Origin: JBDTNQ01 sp039933635
GTDB lineage: Bacteria; Acidobacteriota; Vicinamibacteria; Vicinamibacterales; SCN-69-37
DNA: 64,000 bases
Reading direction: 5' to 3'
Assembly (NCBI GenBank): GCA_039933635.1
Contig: JBDTNQ010000009.1
Location: 1-64,000 of the forward strand
Shown here in pieces: positions 7,952 through 15,280 of the stretch (positions within the stretch are counted from its first letter, which is position 1; each line of letters opens with the position of its first letter). The position numbers and the translations under genes were made by a program. Below the pieces are notes generated by a model. It was not told the origin of the DNA and did not search any database. It saw only the letters and a program-made list of their open reading frames with translations.

Positions 7952-9201
7952 ACGACCGTGCCCGGCTTCACAATGCCGTTCTTCGGCACGACGATGAGGC
8001 CGCTCCGGATGAAGTAGCCGTCGCCATCGAAGTCCTGGAGTCCTTTTTCGTTCGTCAGACGCGCGCCCGCACCGATCCGGGCGTTCTTGTCCACGATCAC
8101 GCGATCGAGCACGACGTTCGGGCCCACGCCGAGCGGCATGTCGCCGAACTGGTCGTCGTAATAGTCCGCGCCGAGGAGCACCGAACGCGAGACCTTCGCG
8201 CCCGGGTGTACCGCCGTGCGAACCCCGACGACACTGTTCGAGATTTCGCAGCTGTCGAGGTACGCGCCCTCGGCGACGAGCGCTTCGTCGATGCGGCAGT
8301 CGTGGAGCCGCGCGGCCGGCAGGAAGCGCGGCCGCGTGTAGATCGGCCGGCTCTCGTGGAAGAAGCTGAACGGCGAGTCGCGATGCGTCAGCATCAGGTT
8401 CACGTCATAGAACGACTCCACCGTGCCGACGTCCGCCCAGTAGCCCCGATAGAGATAGGCATGCACACGATGCGTGTTGATGGCGCCGGGAATGATCTCG
8501 CGCCCGAAGTCCACGCCCTTCGTGCTCGCGAGCACGTCGTACAACACCTCGCGTGAGAACACGTAGATGCCCATCGACGCCAGAAACGGCTTGTCCGCGG
8601 ACAGCAGTCCGGCGGGGGAGTGCGCCGGGGCGCTACTTCGCATCTCGGCCAGGCGCTCCGGGGTCGGCCGCTGCTCGAAGCCCACAATCTGGCCGCTCAC
8701 GTCGAAGCTGAAGATCCCCATGTCGGTGCCGAGTTCAGGCGATACCGGCTGGGCGGCGATGGTGATGTCCGCGTCGCGTTCGATGTGCGCTTCGATCAGC
8801 TCCGCGAAGTCCATGCGGTAGACGTGATCGCCGGCGAGCACCAGGTAGTACTCCGCGTCCATGTCCTTGAAATGGCGTTCCGCCTGACGCACGGCGTCGG
8901 CTGTGCCCTGAAACCAGTTCTCGCCCTCTGGGGTCTGTTCGGCGGCGAGCACTTCCACGAAGCCGCCCGAGAAGACGTCCATGCGGTACGTCTGCGCGAT
9001 GTGCCGGTTGAGCGAGGCGGAGTTGAACTGCGTCAGGACGTAGATGCGTTCGAGGCCGGCATGCAGGCAGTTACTGATCGGGATGTCGATCAGGCGCCAC
9101 TTGCCGCCGATCGGCACGGCCGGCTTCGATCGCTGCTGCGTGAGGGGAAACAGACGGCTGCCCCGGCCGCCACCAAGGATGATCGTCAGAACATCGGTCA
9201 C
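7948..9201 (-). CDS. glgC: Glucose-1-phosphate adenylyltransferase
   Basis: Makes ADP-glucose from glucose-1-phosphate and ATP, the committed step of bacterial glycogen synthesis. The 417-residue length fits GlgC. The N-terminal nucleotidyltransferase domain has the GGGRGSRLFPLT loop (11-22) and KPAVPIGGKWRLID; WFQGTADAVRQ is the ATP/sugar site, and the C-terminal third is a left-handed beta-helix domain (IGAGARLTN, IVDKNARIG). No other glg gene is adjacent. Its presence inside a phosphate/polyphosphate cluster suggests storage-compound metabolism, but that is only positional. Confidence 0.95.
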   Translation of the reverse strand: MTDVLTIILGGGRGSRLFPLTQQRSKPAVPIGGKWRLIDIPISNCLHAGLERIYVLTQFNSASLNRHIAQTYRMDVFSGGFVEVLAAEQTPEGENWFQGTADAVRQAERHFKDMDAEYYLVLAGDHVYRMDFAELIEAHIERDADITIAAQPVSPELGTDMGIFSFDVSGQIVGFEQRPTPERLAEMRSSAPAHSPAGLLSADKPFLASMGIYVFSREVLYDVLASTKGVDFGREIIPGAINTHRVHAYLYRGYWADVGTVESFYDVNLMLTHRDSPFSFFHESRPIYTRPRFLPAARLHDCRIDEALVAEGAYLDSCEISNSVVGVRTAVHPGAKVSRSVLLGADYYDDQFGDMPLGVGPNVVLDRVIVDKNARIGAGARLTNEKGLQDFDGDGYFIRSGLIVVPKNGIVKPGTVV

Positions 9202-9406
9202 GCCGCCATTCTACTGCGGCCGTGCCAATCGACCCGCCACGGCCCTCGAGTGCACCACGATGCAGCAATGATCGAAATCGCGCACTCTGCAAGTGGCACC
9301 GAACAGGGCAGTTGTGAGATGTCACAACAAGTTTACACGCGGCCGACCTCCGGGGATGTATGTACAAGACGCGCATTGAAGTGAAGCGAGGCGGGGAGGA
9401 AGACAT
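9202..9406. other. Intergenic region between glgC and a small ORF
   Basis: The 205 bases serve both divergent genes. I see an AT-richer stretch around 9303-9333 (TGTGAGATGTCACAACAAG) in which TGTGA and TCACA form an imperfect dyad (9313-9325), a possible operator. A strong ribosome site GGGAGGAAG (9391-9399) precedes the ATG at 9407. No RNA gene is apparent. Confidence 0.4.
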
Positions 9407-9607
9407 ATGGTTACGCTCGAACAGGTTCAGGACGGTCGCACCAAACGGGTCATCGTCACACGCGGCGTGGTGGGGTGGGACGTGCGCGAAGAGCACGACA
9501 GCCGTGTCGTGCGGCAGACGACCTATCAGGATTGGCACCGCGTCGAGCGCGCGATGCAGGCGTTCGAACTGCAGGGCGCCGCAGCCGGTCACTCCACGAA
9601 GCGATAG
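9407..9607 (+). CDS. Small conserved-looking protein, 66 residues, unknown function
   Basis: Not recognised. The product starts MVTLEQVQDGRTKRVIVTRG and has alternating beta-like and charged segments, with VREEHDSRVVRQTTYQDWHR and a helical end. No signal, membrane span or cysteine is present. The case for a real gene is the excellent ribosome site (GGGAGGAAG, 8 bases before ATG) and its isolated position with 205 free bases upstream. Its 3' end overlaps the convergent response regulator gene by 19 bases. The last few codons (GHSTKR) lie in that overlap. Confidence 0.6.
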   Translation: MVTLEQVQDGRTKRVIVTRGVVGWDVREEHDSRVVRQTTYQDWHRVERAMQAFELQGAAAGHSTKR

Positions 9608-10290
9608 CCCAGCCCGACGACGGTTTCAATCTGATCACCGGCCGGCCCGAGCTTCGAACGGAGCCGGCCGACGTGCACATCGACCGATCGCGTTTCGATC
9701 GACTGGTCGTAGCCCCAGACACGCTCGAGCAAACGATCCCGCGACAGGACGCGGTTCCGGTTCTCCACGAGGCACCGGAGCAGGTCGAACTCGCGCCGCG
9801 TGAGCCGCACCGGCGCGCCATCCACCGTGACAATCACCGCGTCGAAGTCGGCCGCCAGGTGACGGCCTTTGTAGATGGCCACGTTCGGATGGCGTTCGCC
9901 CGCGCGTCGCCGCAACACCGCTCGTACGCGCGCGGCCAGCTCGCGCAGGCTGAAGGGCTTGGTGATGTAGTCGTCCGCGCCCAGATCGAGGCCCGCCACG
10001 CGGTCGGTCTCGCCCGTTCGGGCCGTCAACATGATGATCGGCAGATTCGCCGTCGTCGGCCGCGCCCGTAGCAGCCGGCAGATCTCCGTGCCGTCGATGG
10101 CGGGGAGGTTGAGGTCGAGGATCAGCAGGTCCGGGGGGGCGTCCTTCACGGCCTGCAGCGCGGCGTCGCCGGTCGTGACGATGTCCACGCTGGCATCGCC
10201 AGTGCGCTCCAGGGCGTGTTTGATGAGGGTGGCAATGTCCGGTTCGTCATCGACAACGAGGATGCGCGGGGTGGCAGTGGCTGAAGTCAC
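9589..10290 (-). CDS. OmpR/PhoB-family response regulator
   Basis: A 233-residue two-component transcription factor. The receiver domain has the acidic pair Asp14-Asp15, phospho-acceptor Asp59 (LLILDLNLP) and Lys111 (TKPF). The C-terminal winged helix has LTRREFDLLRCLVENRNRVLSRDRLLERVWGY split over residues about 150-182, and SVDVHVGRLRSKLG. No histidine kinase gene is beside it. It is divergent from the DUF47-pit operon, so it is the obvious candidate controller of that operon. The phoR-phoB pair 2 kb away could also supply the kinase. It is clearly distinct from the PhoB at 13863-14558. Confidence 0.93.
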   Translation of the reverse strand: MTSATATPRILVVDDEPDIATLIKHALERTGDASVDIVTTGDAALQAVKDAPPDLLILDLNLPAIDGTEICRLLRARPTTANLPIIMLTARTGETDRVAGLDLGADDYITKPFSLRELAARVRAVLRRRAGERHPNVAIYKGRHLAADFDAVIVTVDGAPVRLTRREFDLLRCLVENRNRVLSRDRLLERVWGYDQSIETRSVDVHVGRLRSKLGPAGDQIETVVGLGYRFVE

Positions 10291-10311
10291 CCCTCGACGA
10301 TAGGGCCACGA

Positions 10312-10355
10312 CGTTTCCCGGCCGTGACGCTGTCGTTAAATGCCCGTTACGCTTG
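10312..10355. promoter_or_regulatory. Candidate Pho-box: four tandem 11-base units
   Basis: Four consecutive 11-base units each begin with CGT: CGTTTCCCGGC, CGTGACGCTGT, CGTTAAATGCC and CGTTACGCTTG, at 10312, 10323, 10334 and 10345. They lie just upstream of the response regulator start (10290) and upstream of the DUF47-pit operon. The 11-base period is the spacing of PhoB-family half-sites. Visible periodicity; regulatory role inferred. Confidence 0.5.
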
Positions 10356-10434
10356 ACACCAGCCGCACTCCGGTGCTGAAGACGCGGGACTCCGTACACG
10401 TCCTGCCTGACGTACCCGGCTCACCCGCCGTATC

Positions 10435-10456
10435 CGTTACACTGACGTTACAATCT
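10435..10456 (+). promoter_or_regulatory. Candidate Pho-box pair proximal to the DUF47-pit operon
   Basis: Two 11-base units, CGTTACACTGA and CGTTACAATCT, are directly adjacent. CGTTAC also begins the last unit of the upstream array (10345). The overlapping TACAAT (10449-10454) could be a -10 element, in which case this pair would sit over the core promoter about 30 bases before the GTG start. Confidence 0.45.
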
Positions 10457-10486
10457 TCCCGACCGACTGAGACGAGAGGGCCCCCT

Positions 10487-11107
10487 GTGTTTGGCATCCG
10501 GCTGTTTCCCAAAGACGAGCAGTTCTTCGATTTGTTCAACAAGATGGCGGACGAGATCAGGCTCGCCGCAGGCCTGCTCGAGCAGTTGCTGGCCACCGAT
10601 CCGCCGGACGTCACCAAGGTGGACCCAATCAAGGACGCCGAACACCGCTGCGACGCGCTGACCCATGACACGATCCAGCGGTTGCACCGGACGTTCGTCA
10701 CGCCCTTCGACCGCGAGGACCTCTACGCGCTCGCGACGAGTCTCGACGACGTGATGGACGCCATCGATCACGCTGCGCAGCTCGTGCGTCTCTACAACAT
10801 CGAGAAGGTCCGCCCGGGCGCGCGGGAACTGGCGCACACGGTCACCGCATCCGCCGATCGTCTGCACGCGGCGCTCGGCGCCCTCGCGTCGAAGAAGCCC
10901 GTCCATCCGCATGCCGTGGAGATCAACCGTCTCGAGAACGAAGCCGATCGCGTGTATCAGGAAGCCGTACGCGGGCTCTTCGACGGCGAGAAGGATCCGA
11001 TCATGATCATCAAGTGGAAGGAGTTCTACGACATGCTCGAAGTGATCACGGACTGCTGTGAGGACGTGGCGAACGTCATCGAAGGCGTCGTGGTCAAACA
11101 CGGGTAG
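10487..11107 (+). CDS. DUF47-family PhoU-like protein (Pit accessory protein)
   Basis: DUF47 proteins are PhoU-like helical bundles encoded with Pit transporters and thought to gate them. Translation from the GTG at 10487 gives 206 residues starting with FGIRLFPKDEQFFDLF, the canonical family N-terminus, preceded by GAGAGGG. An ATG at 10340 would add 49 residues with no family match and would read through the CGTTAC array. Further signatures are EHRCDALTHD, TPFDREDLYALA (about 82-93) and the C-terminal DCCEDVANVIEGVVVKHG. The pit gene follows after 9 bases, so the two form an operon. Confidence 0.93.
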   Translation: MFGIRLFPKDEQFFDLFNKMADEIRLAAGLLEQLLATDPPDVTKVDPIKDAEHRCDALTHDTIQRLHRTFVTPFDREDLYALATSLDDVMDAIDHAAQLVRLYNIEKVRPGARELAHTVTASADRLHAALGALASKKPVHPHAVEINRLENEADRVYQEAVRGLFDGEKDPIMIIKWKEFYDMLEVITDCCEDVANVIEGVVVKHG

Positions 11108-11116
11108 GGGCTGCCA

Positions 11117-12127
11117 GTGACGCTCCCGTTCCCCCTCGTCAGCGCGATTGGTCTCATCATCTGTGTCGCGCTGATCTTCGATTACATCAACGGCTTCCAC
11201 GACGCCGCCAACTCGATTGCGACCGTCGTGTCGACACGCGTGTTGTCGCCGGGCCTCGCGGTGATCTGGGCGGCGTTCTTCAACTTTGCCGCCGCGGCCG
11301 TCGTCGGCACCGCCGTCGCGAACACGGTGGGCAAGGGGATGGTGGACCTCTCGGTCGTCACCAATTCCGTCATTCTGGCGGGGCTGATCGGCGCGATCAC
11401 GTGGAACCTCATCACGTGGTATTTCGCGCTGCCGACCAGTTCGTCACACGCGCTGTTCGGCGGCTATGCGGGCGCCGCCGTGGCCAAGGCGGGCTTCGCG
11501 GCGGTGATCATTTCGGGCTGGACCAAGACGCTCGTCTTCATCGTCCTCGCGCCGCTCATTGGTCTGGTGGTCGGCCTGTCGCTCATGCTCGCCATCCTCT
11601 GGCTGTTCCACGACACCCCGCCCTCGCGCGTGGATGGGTGGTTCAGGAAACTGCAGCTGCTGTCAGCCGCGGCGTACAGCCTGATGCACGGCGCCAATGA
11701 CGCGCAGAAGACGATGGGCATCATCACGGGCGCGCTGTTTACCGGCGGATACATTGCCACCTTTCACGTGCCGTTCTGGGTCGAGTTCCTCTCGTACTCC
11801 GCGATCAGCCTCGGCACGTTGAGTGGCGGCTGGCGGATCATCAAGACGATGGGATCGAAGATCACCAAGCTCACGCCCGTGGGTGGCTTCGCCGCGGAAA
11901 CCGGCGCGGCGGTGGCGATTTTCATCGCGACACACATGGGCGTCGGGATCAGCACCACGCACACCATCACCGGCGCCATCGTCGGCGTTGGCGCCACGCG
12001 CCGGCTGAGCGCCGTTCGGTGGGGTGTGGCCGGTCAGATCGTGTGGGCGTGGATTCTCACGATTCCCGCATCCGCCACGATCGGCGCCGTGTCGTACCTG
12101 ATCGTGCGCTACGCGCGGCTGGACTAG
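11117..12127 (+). CDS. pit: Inorganic phosphate transporter, PiT/PHO4 family
   Basis: An inner-membrane, low-affinity phosphate (or metal-phosphate) permease. The 336 residues form about ten hydrophobic segments. The duplicated PHO4 signature is present in both halves: NGFHDAANSIATVVSTR (24-40) and LMHGANDAQKTMG (about 191-203). THMGVGISTTHTITGAIVG near the C-terminus is also typical. It begins with GTG at 11117, 9 bases after the DUF47 gene. It is convergent with phoR, the stop codons overlapping in CTAG (12124-12127). In this window it is the only complete phosphate permease; of Pst only PstB is present. Confidence 0.95.
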   Translation: MTLPFPLVSAIGLIICVALIFDYINGFHDAANSIATVVSTRVLSPGLAVIWAAFFNFAAAAVVGTAVANTVGKGMVDLSVVTNSVILAGLIGAITWNLITWYFALPTSSSHALFGGYAGAAVAKAGFAAVIISGWTKTLVFIVLAPLIGLVVGLSLMLAILWLFHDTPPSRVDGWFRKLQLLSAAAYSLMHGANDAQKTMGIITGALFTGGYIATFHVPFWVEFLSYSAISLGTLSGGWRIIKTMGSKITKLTPVGGFAAETGAAVAIFIATHMGVGISTTHTITGAIVGVGATRRLSAVRWGVAGQIVWAWILTIPASATIGAVSYLIVRYARLD

Positions 12128-13866
12128 TCGGCCTTCAGCATCACCGTCACGATGGCGCCACCGGCGTCGCGGTTGCGGGCGCTGACGGTGCCGCCGTGGA
12201 GTTCGATCAGATGTTTCACGATGGACAGTCCGAGGCCCGTGCCGCCCGGGTCGCGTGACCGCGATCGGTCGACGCGATAGAAGCGTTCGAAGATCCGTCC
12301 GAGATCGGCCTCCGGAATGCCGGGGCCTCGATCGGCCACGCTCAGCTCGACGTACGGACCGATGCGGCGGCTTGCGATTTCGATGACGCCGCCTTCGGCA
12401 CTGTAGTTCGACGCGTTTTCCACGAGGTTGCGGAGCGCGTCCTGCAGTTTGGCGGGGTCGCCAGGCACGCTGCCGGCATTGCCGTCCACGTTGACGTCCA
12501 GGCGCTGATGTTTCGCGTCGAGTATGCCCTGCAGATCGCGTGACACCGCCGTCACGAGGCCCGTCACGGCCACCGGCGCCCGTTCGAGCGTTTCCTGGCC
12601 GGCGTCGAGGCGCGCGAGCCGGAGCAGGTCGCGCACCAGGCGCTCCATCCGCAGCGCGTGGCGCGCAATCACCTCGAGGAACTCGCGCGACGCTGGCTCC
12701 TCGGCGGGCGCGTCGAGCAGCGCCTCCACATAGCCCCGAATCGCCGTCAGCGGCGTGCGGAGCTCGTGAGAGACATTGGCCACGAAATCGCGCCGCACCT
12801 GGTCGGCGTGGCGGAGGTCCGTGATGTCATGCAGCACGAGCACGGCGCCGCCCCCGCGCTCGGTGGCGACCGGCATGACGTTGGCCATGACGCGGCGTTT
12901 GGGTTCGCGATCGAGCTCGACTTCGACCGCGGCCGTGGGACGGTTGGCCAGCGTCGCGGCGACGACCGAGGCGATGTCCGGTTGTCTCACGACCTCGAGG
13001 TAATGCGCGTTCACGGCCGAGTCGGGCAGGCGCAGCATCGACCGTACCGCGGGATTGGTCAGCAGCAGATGTCCGTTGGCGTCGATCAGGACCACGCCCT
13101 CGACCATGCCGCTGAGAATCGCATCCGTGTGGGCGCGCTCCCGCGCCATCTCCGCAATCTGCGCGCCCAGTTGCCGCGCGGTCTGATCGAGCACGTTCGC
13201 CACGGTGCCGATCTCGTCCTGGCCGTGATCGCGAGCGGGACGGCCGAATTCGCCGCGCTCGTAACGCCGCGCCGTGTCCGCCACGATCCGCAACCGCCGG
13301 TTGAGCAGGACAGACGTGACCCACGTCGCCAGGACCGCGACGCCCAGCCCCGCCACCAGCCCGACAAGGGCCAGGCCGCGCACTTCGTTGACGCGACGGT
13401 TGACGGCCGTCAGCGGCAGGGCCACGCGGACAAATGCCACCGGGCCTGTCGCGACATGAACCGCCGCGTACATCGTCTCGACTCCGGTCGAGTGGCTCAA
13501 TCGCGCGAACGTGCCGACGCCGACGTGCCGCGCCGCCACGATTTCCTCGCGGGTCAGATGGTTTTCGAGGGTTGGCAGATCGGTGCGCGTGATTTCCGAG
13601 TCGCCGACGACCGCGCCATCGGCGGCAATCAGCGTCACGCGCGCGTCCAGCAGCCGTCCGAGCGCATCGGCTTCGGCGTCCGGATCGGCCAGATCGGGCT
13701 GCTGAGCCAGCAGATAGCCCGCAAGCCGGGCTTCGCTGACGAGTCCCGTCCGGATGTCGTCGCGAAAGTAGGTTCGCAGCGACCGCTCCACGAGCATCGT
13801 GGAGACCGTCAGCGCGAGCGCCGATGCCACGAGGACGGCGAGAAACGTTCGTGTGCGAAACGTCAC
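12124..13866 (-). CDS. phoR: Phosphate regulon sensor histidine kinase PhoR
   Basis: A membrane histidine kinase that senses phosphate status with PhoU/Pst and phosphorylates PhoB. From the GTG at 13866 the product has 580 residues: TM1 about 8-25, a periplasmic region 30-163, TM2 about 164-187, HAMP 188-240, PAS about 245-345, HisKA with FVANVSHELRTPLTAIRGY (His367) and an HATPase domain with LRNLVENASNYS, DRGPGIPEADLGRIFERFYR and GTGLGLSIVKHLI. The GTG overlaps the phoB stop as GTGA (13863-13866), proving tight coupling. The frame stays open upstream to 14010, but that would overlap phoB and displace TM1. Confidence 0.93.
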   Translation of the reverse strand: MTFRTRTFLAVLVASALALTVSTMLVERSLRTYFRDDIRTGLVSEARLAGYLLAQQPDLADPDAEADALGRLLDARVTLIAADGAVVGDSEITRTDLPTLENHLTREEIVAARHVGVGTFARLSHSTGVETMYAAVHVATGPVAFVRVALPLTAVNRRVNEVRGLALVGLVAGLGVAVLATWVTSVLLNRRLRIVADTARRYERGEFGRPARDHGQDEIGTVANVLDQTARQLGAQIAEMARERAHTDAILSGMVEGVVLIDANGHLLLTNPAVRSMLRLPDSAVNAHYLEVVRQPDIASVVAATLANRPTAAVEVELDREPKRRVMANVMPVATERGGGAVLVLHDITDLRHADQVRRDFVANVSHELRTPLTAIRGYVEALLDAPAEEPASREFLEVIARHALRMERLVRDLLRLARLDAGQETLERAPVAVTGLVTAVSRDLQGILDAKHQRLDVNVDGNAGSVPGDPAKLQDALRNLVENASNYSAEGGVIEIASRRIGPYVELSVADRGPGIPEADLGRIFERFYRVDRSRSRDPGGTGLGLSIVKHLIELHGGTVSARNRDAGGAIVTVMLKAD

Positions 13867-14558
13867 GAGGGGGCCGTGACCGGATCCTCGAGCCGGTAGC
13901 CAAACTGCTTGATCGTGGTGACCGCTTCGGCGAGCAGCGGCATCTTCTCGCGCAGGCGCCGCACGTGCACATCCACCGTCCGCGTGCCGCCGGTGTACTG
14001 GTAGCCCCACACGTCGGTCAGCAGCAGATCACGCGACAACACACGCCCGGGGTGTTCGATCAGATACTGCAGGAGCAGGAATTCCTTCGCCGTGAGCTTG
14101 ATCTCCGCGCCGTCCACGCGCACATCGTGTCGTTCGAGATCCATCGTCACCGGGCCGTACCGCAGGATCGACGGCGGTGGTTGAGGCCGTTCGACGCGCC
14201 GGAGCAGGGCGGCCACGCGGGCGGTGACCTCTTTGGGACTGAAGGGCTTCACGACGTAGTCGTCGGCGCCCAGTTCCAGCCCGCGGATGCGGTCCGTTTC
14301 TTCGCCTCGCGCGGTGAGCATGATCACCGGAATGGCGGCCGTGGACGGGTCGTGGCGCAGCGTCTGGCACACGAGCAGGCCATCCATCCCCGGCAACATC
14401 AGATCCAGCAGAATCAGATCGGGCGGCATCGACTTCACGCGACCCATGACGGCATCGCCGGTCATCACGTGATCGACCTCGTGTCCGGCGTTCTTCAGAT
14501 AGAGCTTCAGCAGATCCGCGATGTCCGCACTGTCTTCGACGATGAGCACGCGGGCCAT
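13863..14558 (-). CDS. phoB: Phosphate regulon response regulator PhoB
   Basis: A 231-residue OmpR-family regulator: acidic pair Glu8-Asp9, phospho-acceptor Asp52 (LLDLMLPGMDG), Lys104 (VKPFSPKE) and a winged-helix domain with LTAKEFLLLQYLIEHPGR, RTVDVHVRRLREK and TIKQFGYRLE. Coupling to phoR by a GTGA overlap supports the PhoB assignment over other OmpR types. It is divergent from the NiCoT-like permease gene with only 30 bases between start codons, so there is little room for a promoter with an upstream operator; none of the GTTAC units is seen there. Confidence 0.92.
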   Translation of the reverse strand: MARVLIVEDSADIADLLKLYLKNAGHEVDHVMTGDAVMGRVKSMPPDLILLDLMLPGMDGLLVCQTLRHDPSTAAIPVIMLTARGEETDRIRGLELGADDYVVKPFSPKEVTARVAALLRRVERPQPPPSILRYGPVTMDLERHDVRVDGAEIKLTAKEFLLLQYLIEHPGRVLSRDLLLTDVWGYQYTGGTRTVDVHVRRLREKMPLLAEAVTTIKQFGYRLEDPVTAPS

Positions 14559-14588
14559 GGGGGGATATTAGCGCTAGAATCATCCCGC

Positions 14589-15266
14589 ATGTCTGTGTTG
14601 ATGCTGGCGCTGTCGGCGCTGACGCTCGGATTCGTGCACGGGCTCGGGGCCGATCACCTCATGGCGATTGCCGCGCTGGCCGTGGACACGCGCGCGGACC
14701 GCCGGCGCGGCCGCGTCATGCAGACCGCGGTGGGATTCGCCGTGGGACACACCGTCGTGCTGGCCATCGGCGCGGCGCTCGCGCTGACATTTGGCTGGGT
14801 TCTGCCGACGGCTTTCGAGTCTGGCGCCGAGCGCCTGGGCGGCGCGATGCTGATCGGGCTTGGCGTCCTTGGTCTCTGGAGCGTCTGGTCCGGCCGGGCG
14901 TACAGCCACTTGCACCAGGAAATCGGCGGGCCAACGCGCTGGCACTTTCACTTCGGCCGGTCGACCCATCGTCCGCACGCGCATTCAAGCGTGCCGACGC
15001 TGATGGGCGCTGTCTTCGCCGCGAGCAGCCTGCGTGCGCTGATGCTCCTCGAACCCTTTGGCGCGTCCGCCGCCGTGCTGGCGGTGCCCACGCTGCTCGT
15101 GCTGATCATCCTGTTCGGCCTTGGGATCCTGGCGTCGATGTCGCTGTTCGGCGTGCTGCTGGCGGGCGTGCTCTCGCTGCACGCCGTCGAAACGCTGGGC
15201 CGCGTGTCGGCCGGCGTCATCTCGATCGCGTCCGTGTCGCTGGGCGTGTATTGGATGCTGTTCTAG
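14589..15266 (+). CDS. NiCoT/UreH-like metal permease family protein
   Basis: A 225-residue integral membrane protein with about six hydrophobic segments. HGLGADHLMAIAAL (18-31) matches the HX4DH signature of nickel/cobalt transporters, and VGHTVVL (about 51-57) the second NiCoT motif. Between helices is a histidine-rich loop (LHQEIGGPTRWHFHFG, then HRPHAHSS), compatible with metal binding. It is shorter than typical NiCoT and closer to RcnA/UreH-type proteins, so the substrate may be nickel, cobalt or another metal. I start at the ATG at 14589; the frame is open further upstream but antisense to phoB. It is convergent with the MFS gene, 14 bases apart. Confidence 0.7.
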   Translation: MSVLMLALSALTLGFVHGLGADHLMAIAALAVDTRADRRRGRVMQTAVGFAVGHTVVLAIGAALALTFGWVLPTAFESGAERLGGAMLIGLGVLGLWSVWSGRAYSHLHQEIGGPTRWHFHFGRSTHRPHAHSSVPTLMGAVFAASSLRALMLLEPFGASAAVLAVPTLLVLIILFGLGILASMSLFGVLLAGVLSLHAVETLGRVSAGVISIASVSLGVYWMLF

Positions 15267-15280
15267 CGCGAGCGTGCGGT

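Noticed and set aside
10340..10486. Upstream ATG for the DUF47 protein
   Set aside because: It adds 49 residues with no family counterpart and would run through the phased CGTTAC array; the GTG at 10487 gives the canonical N-terminus with a ribosome site.
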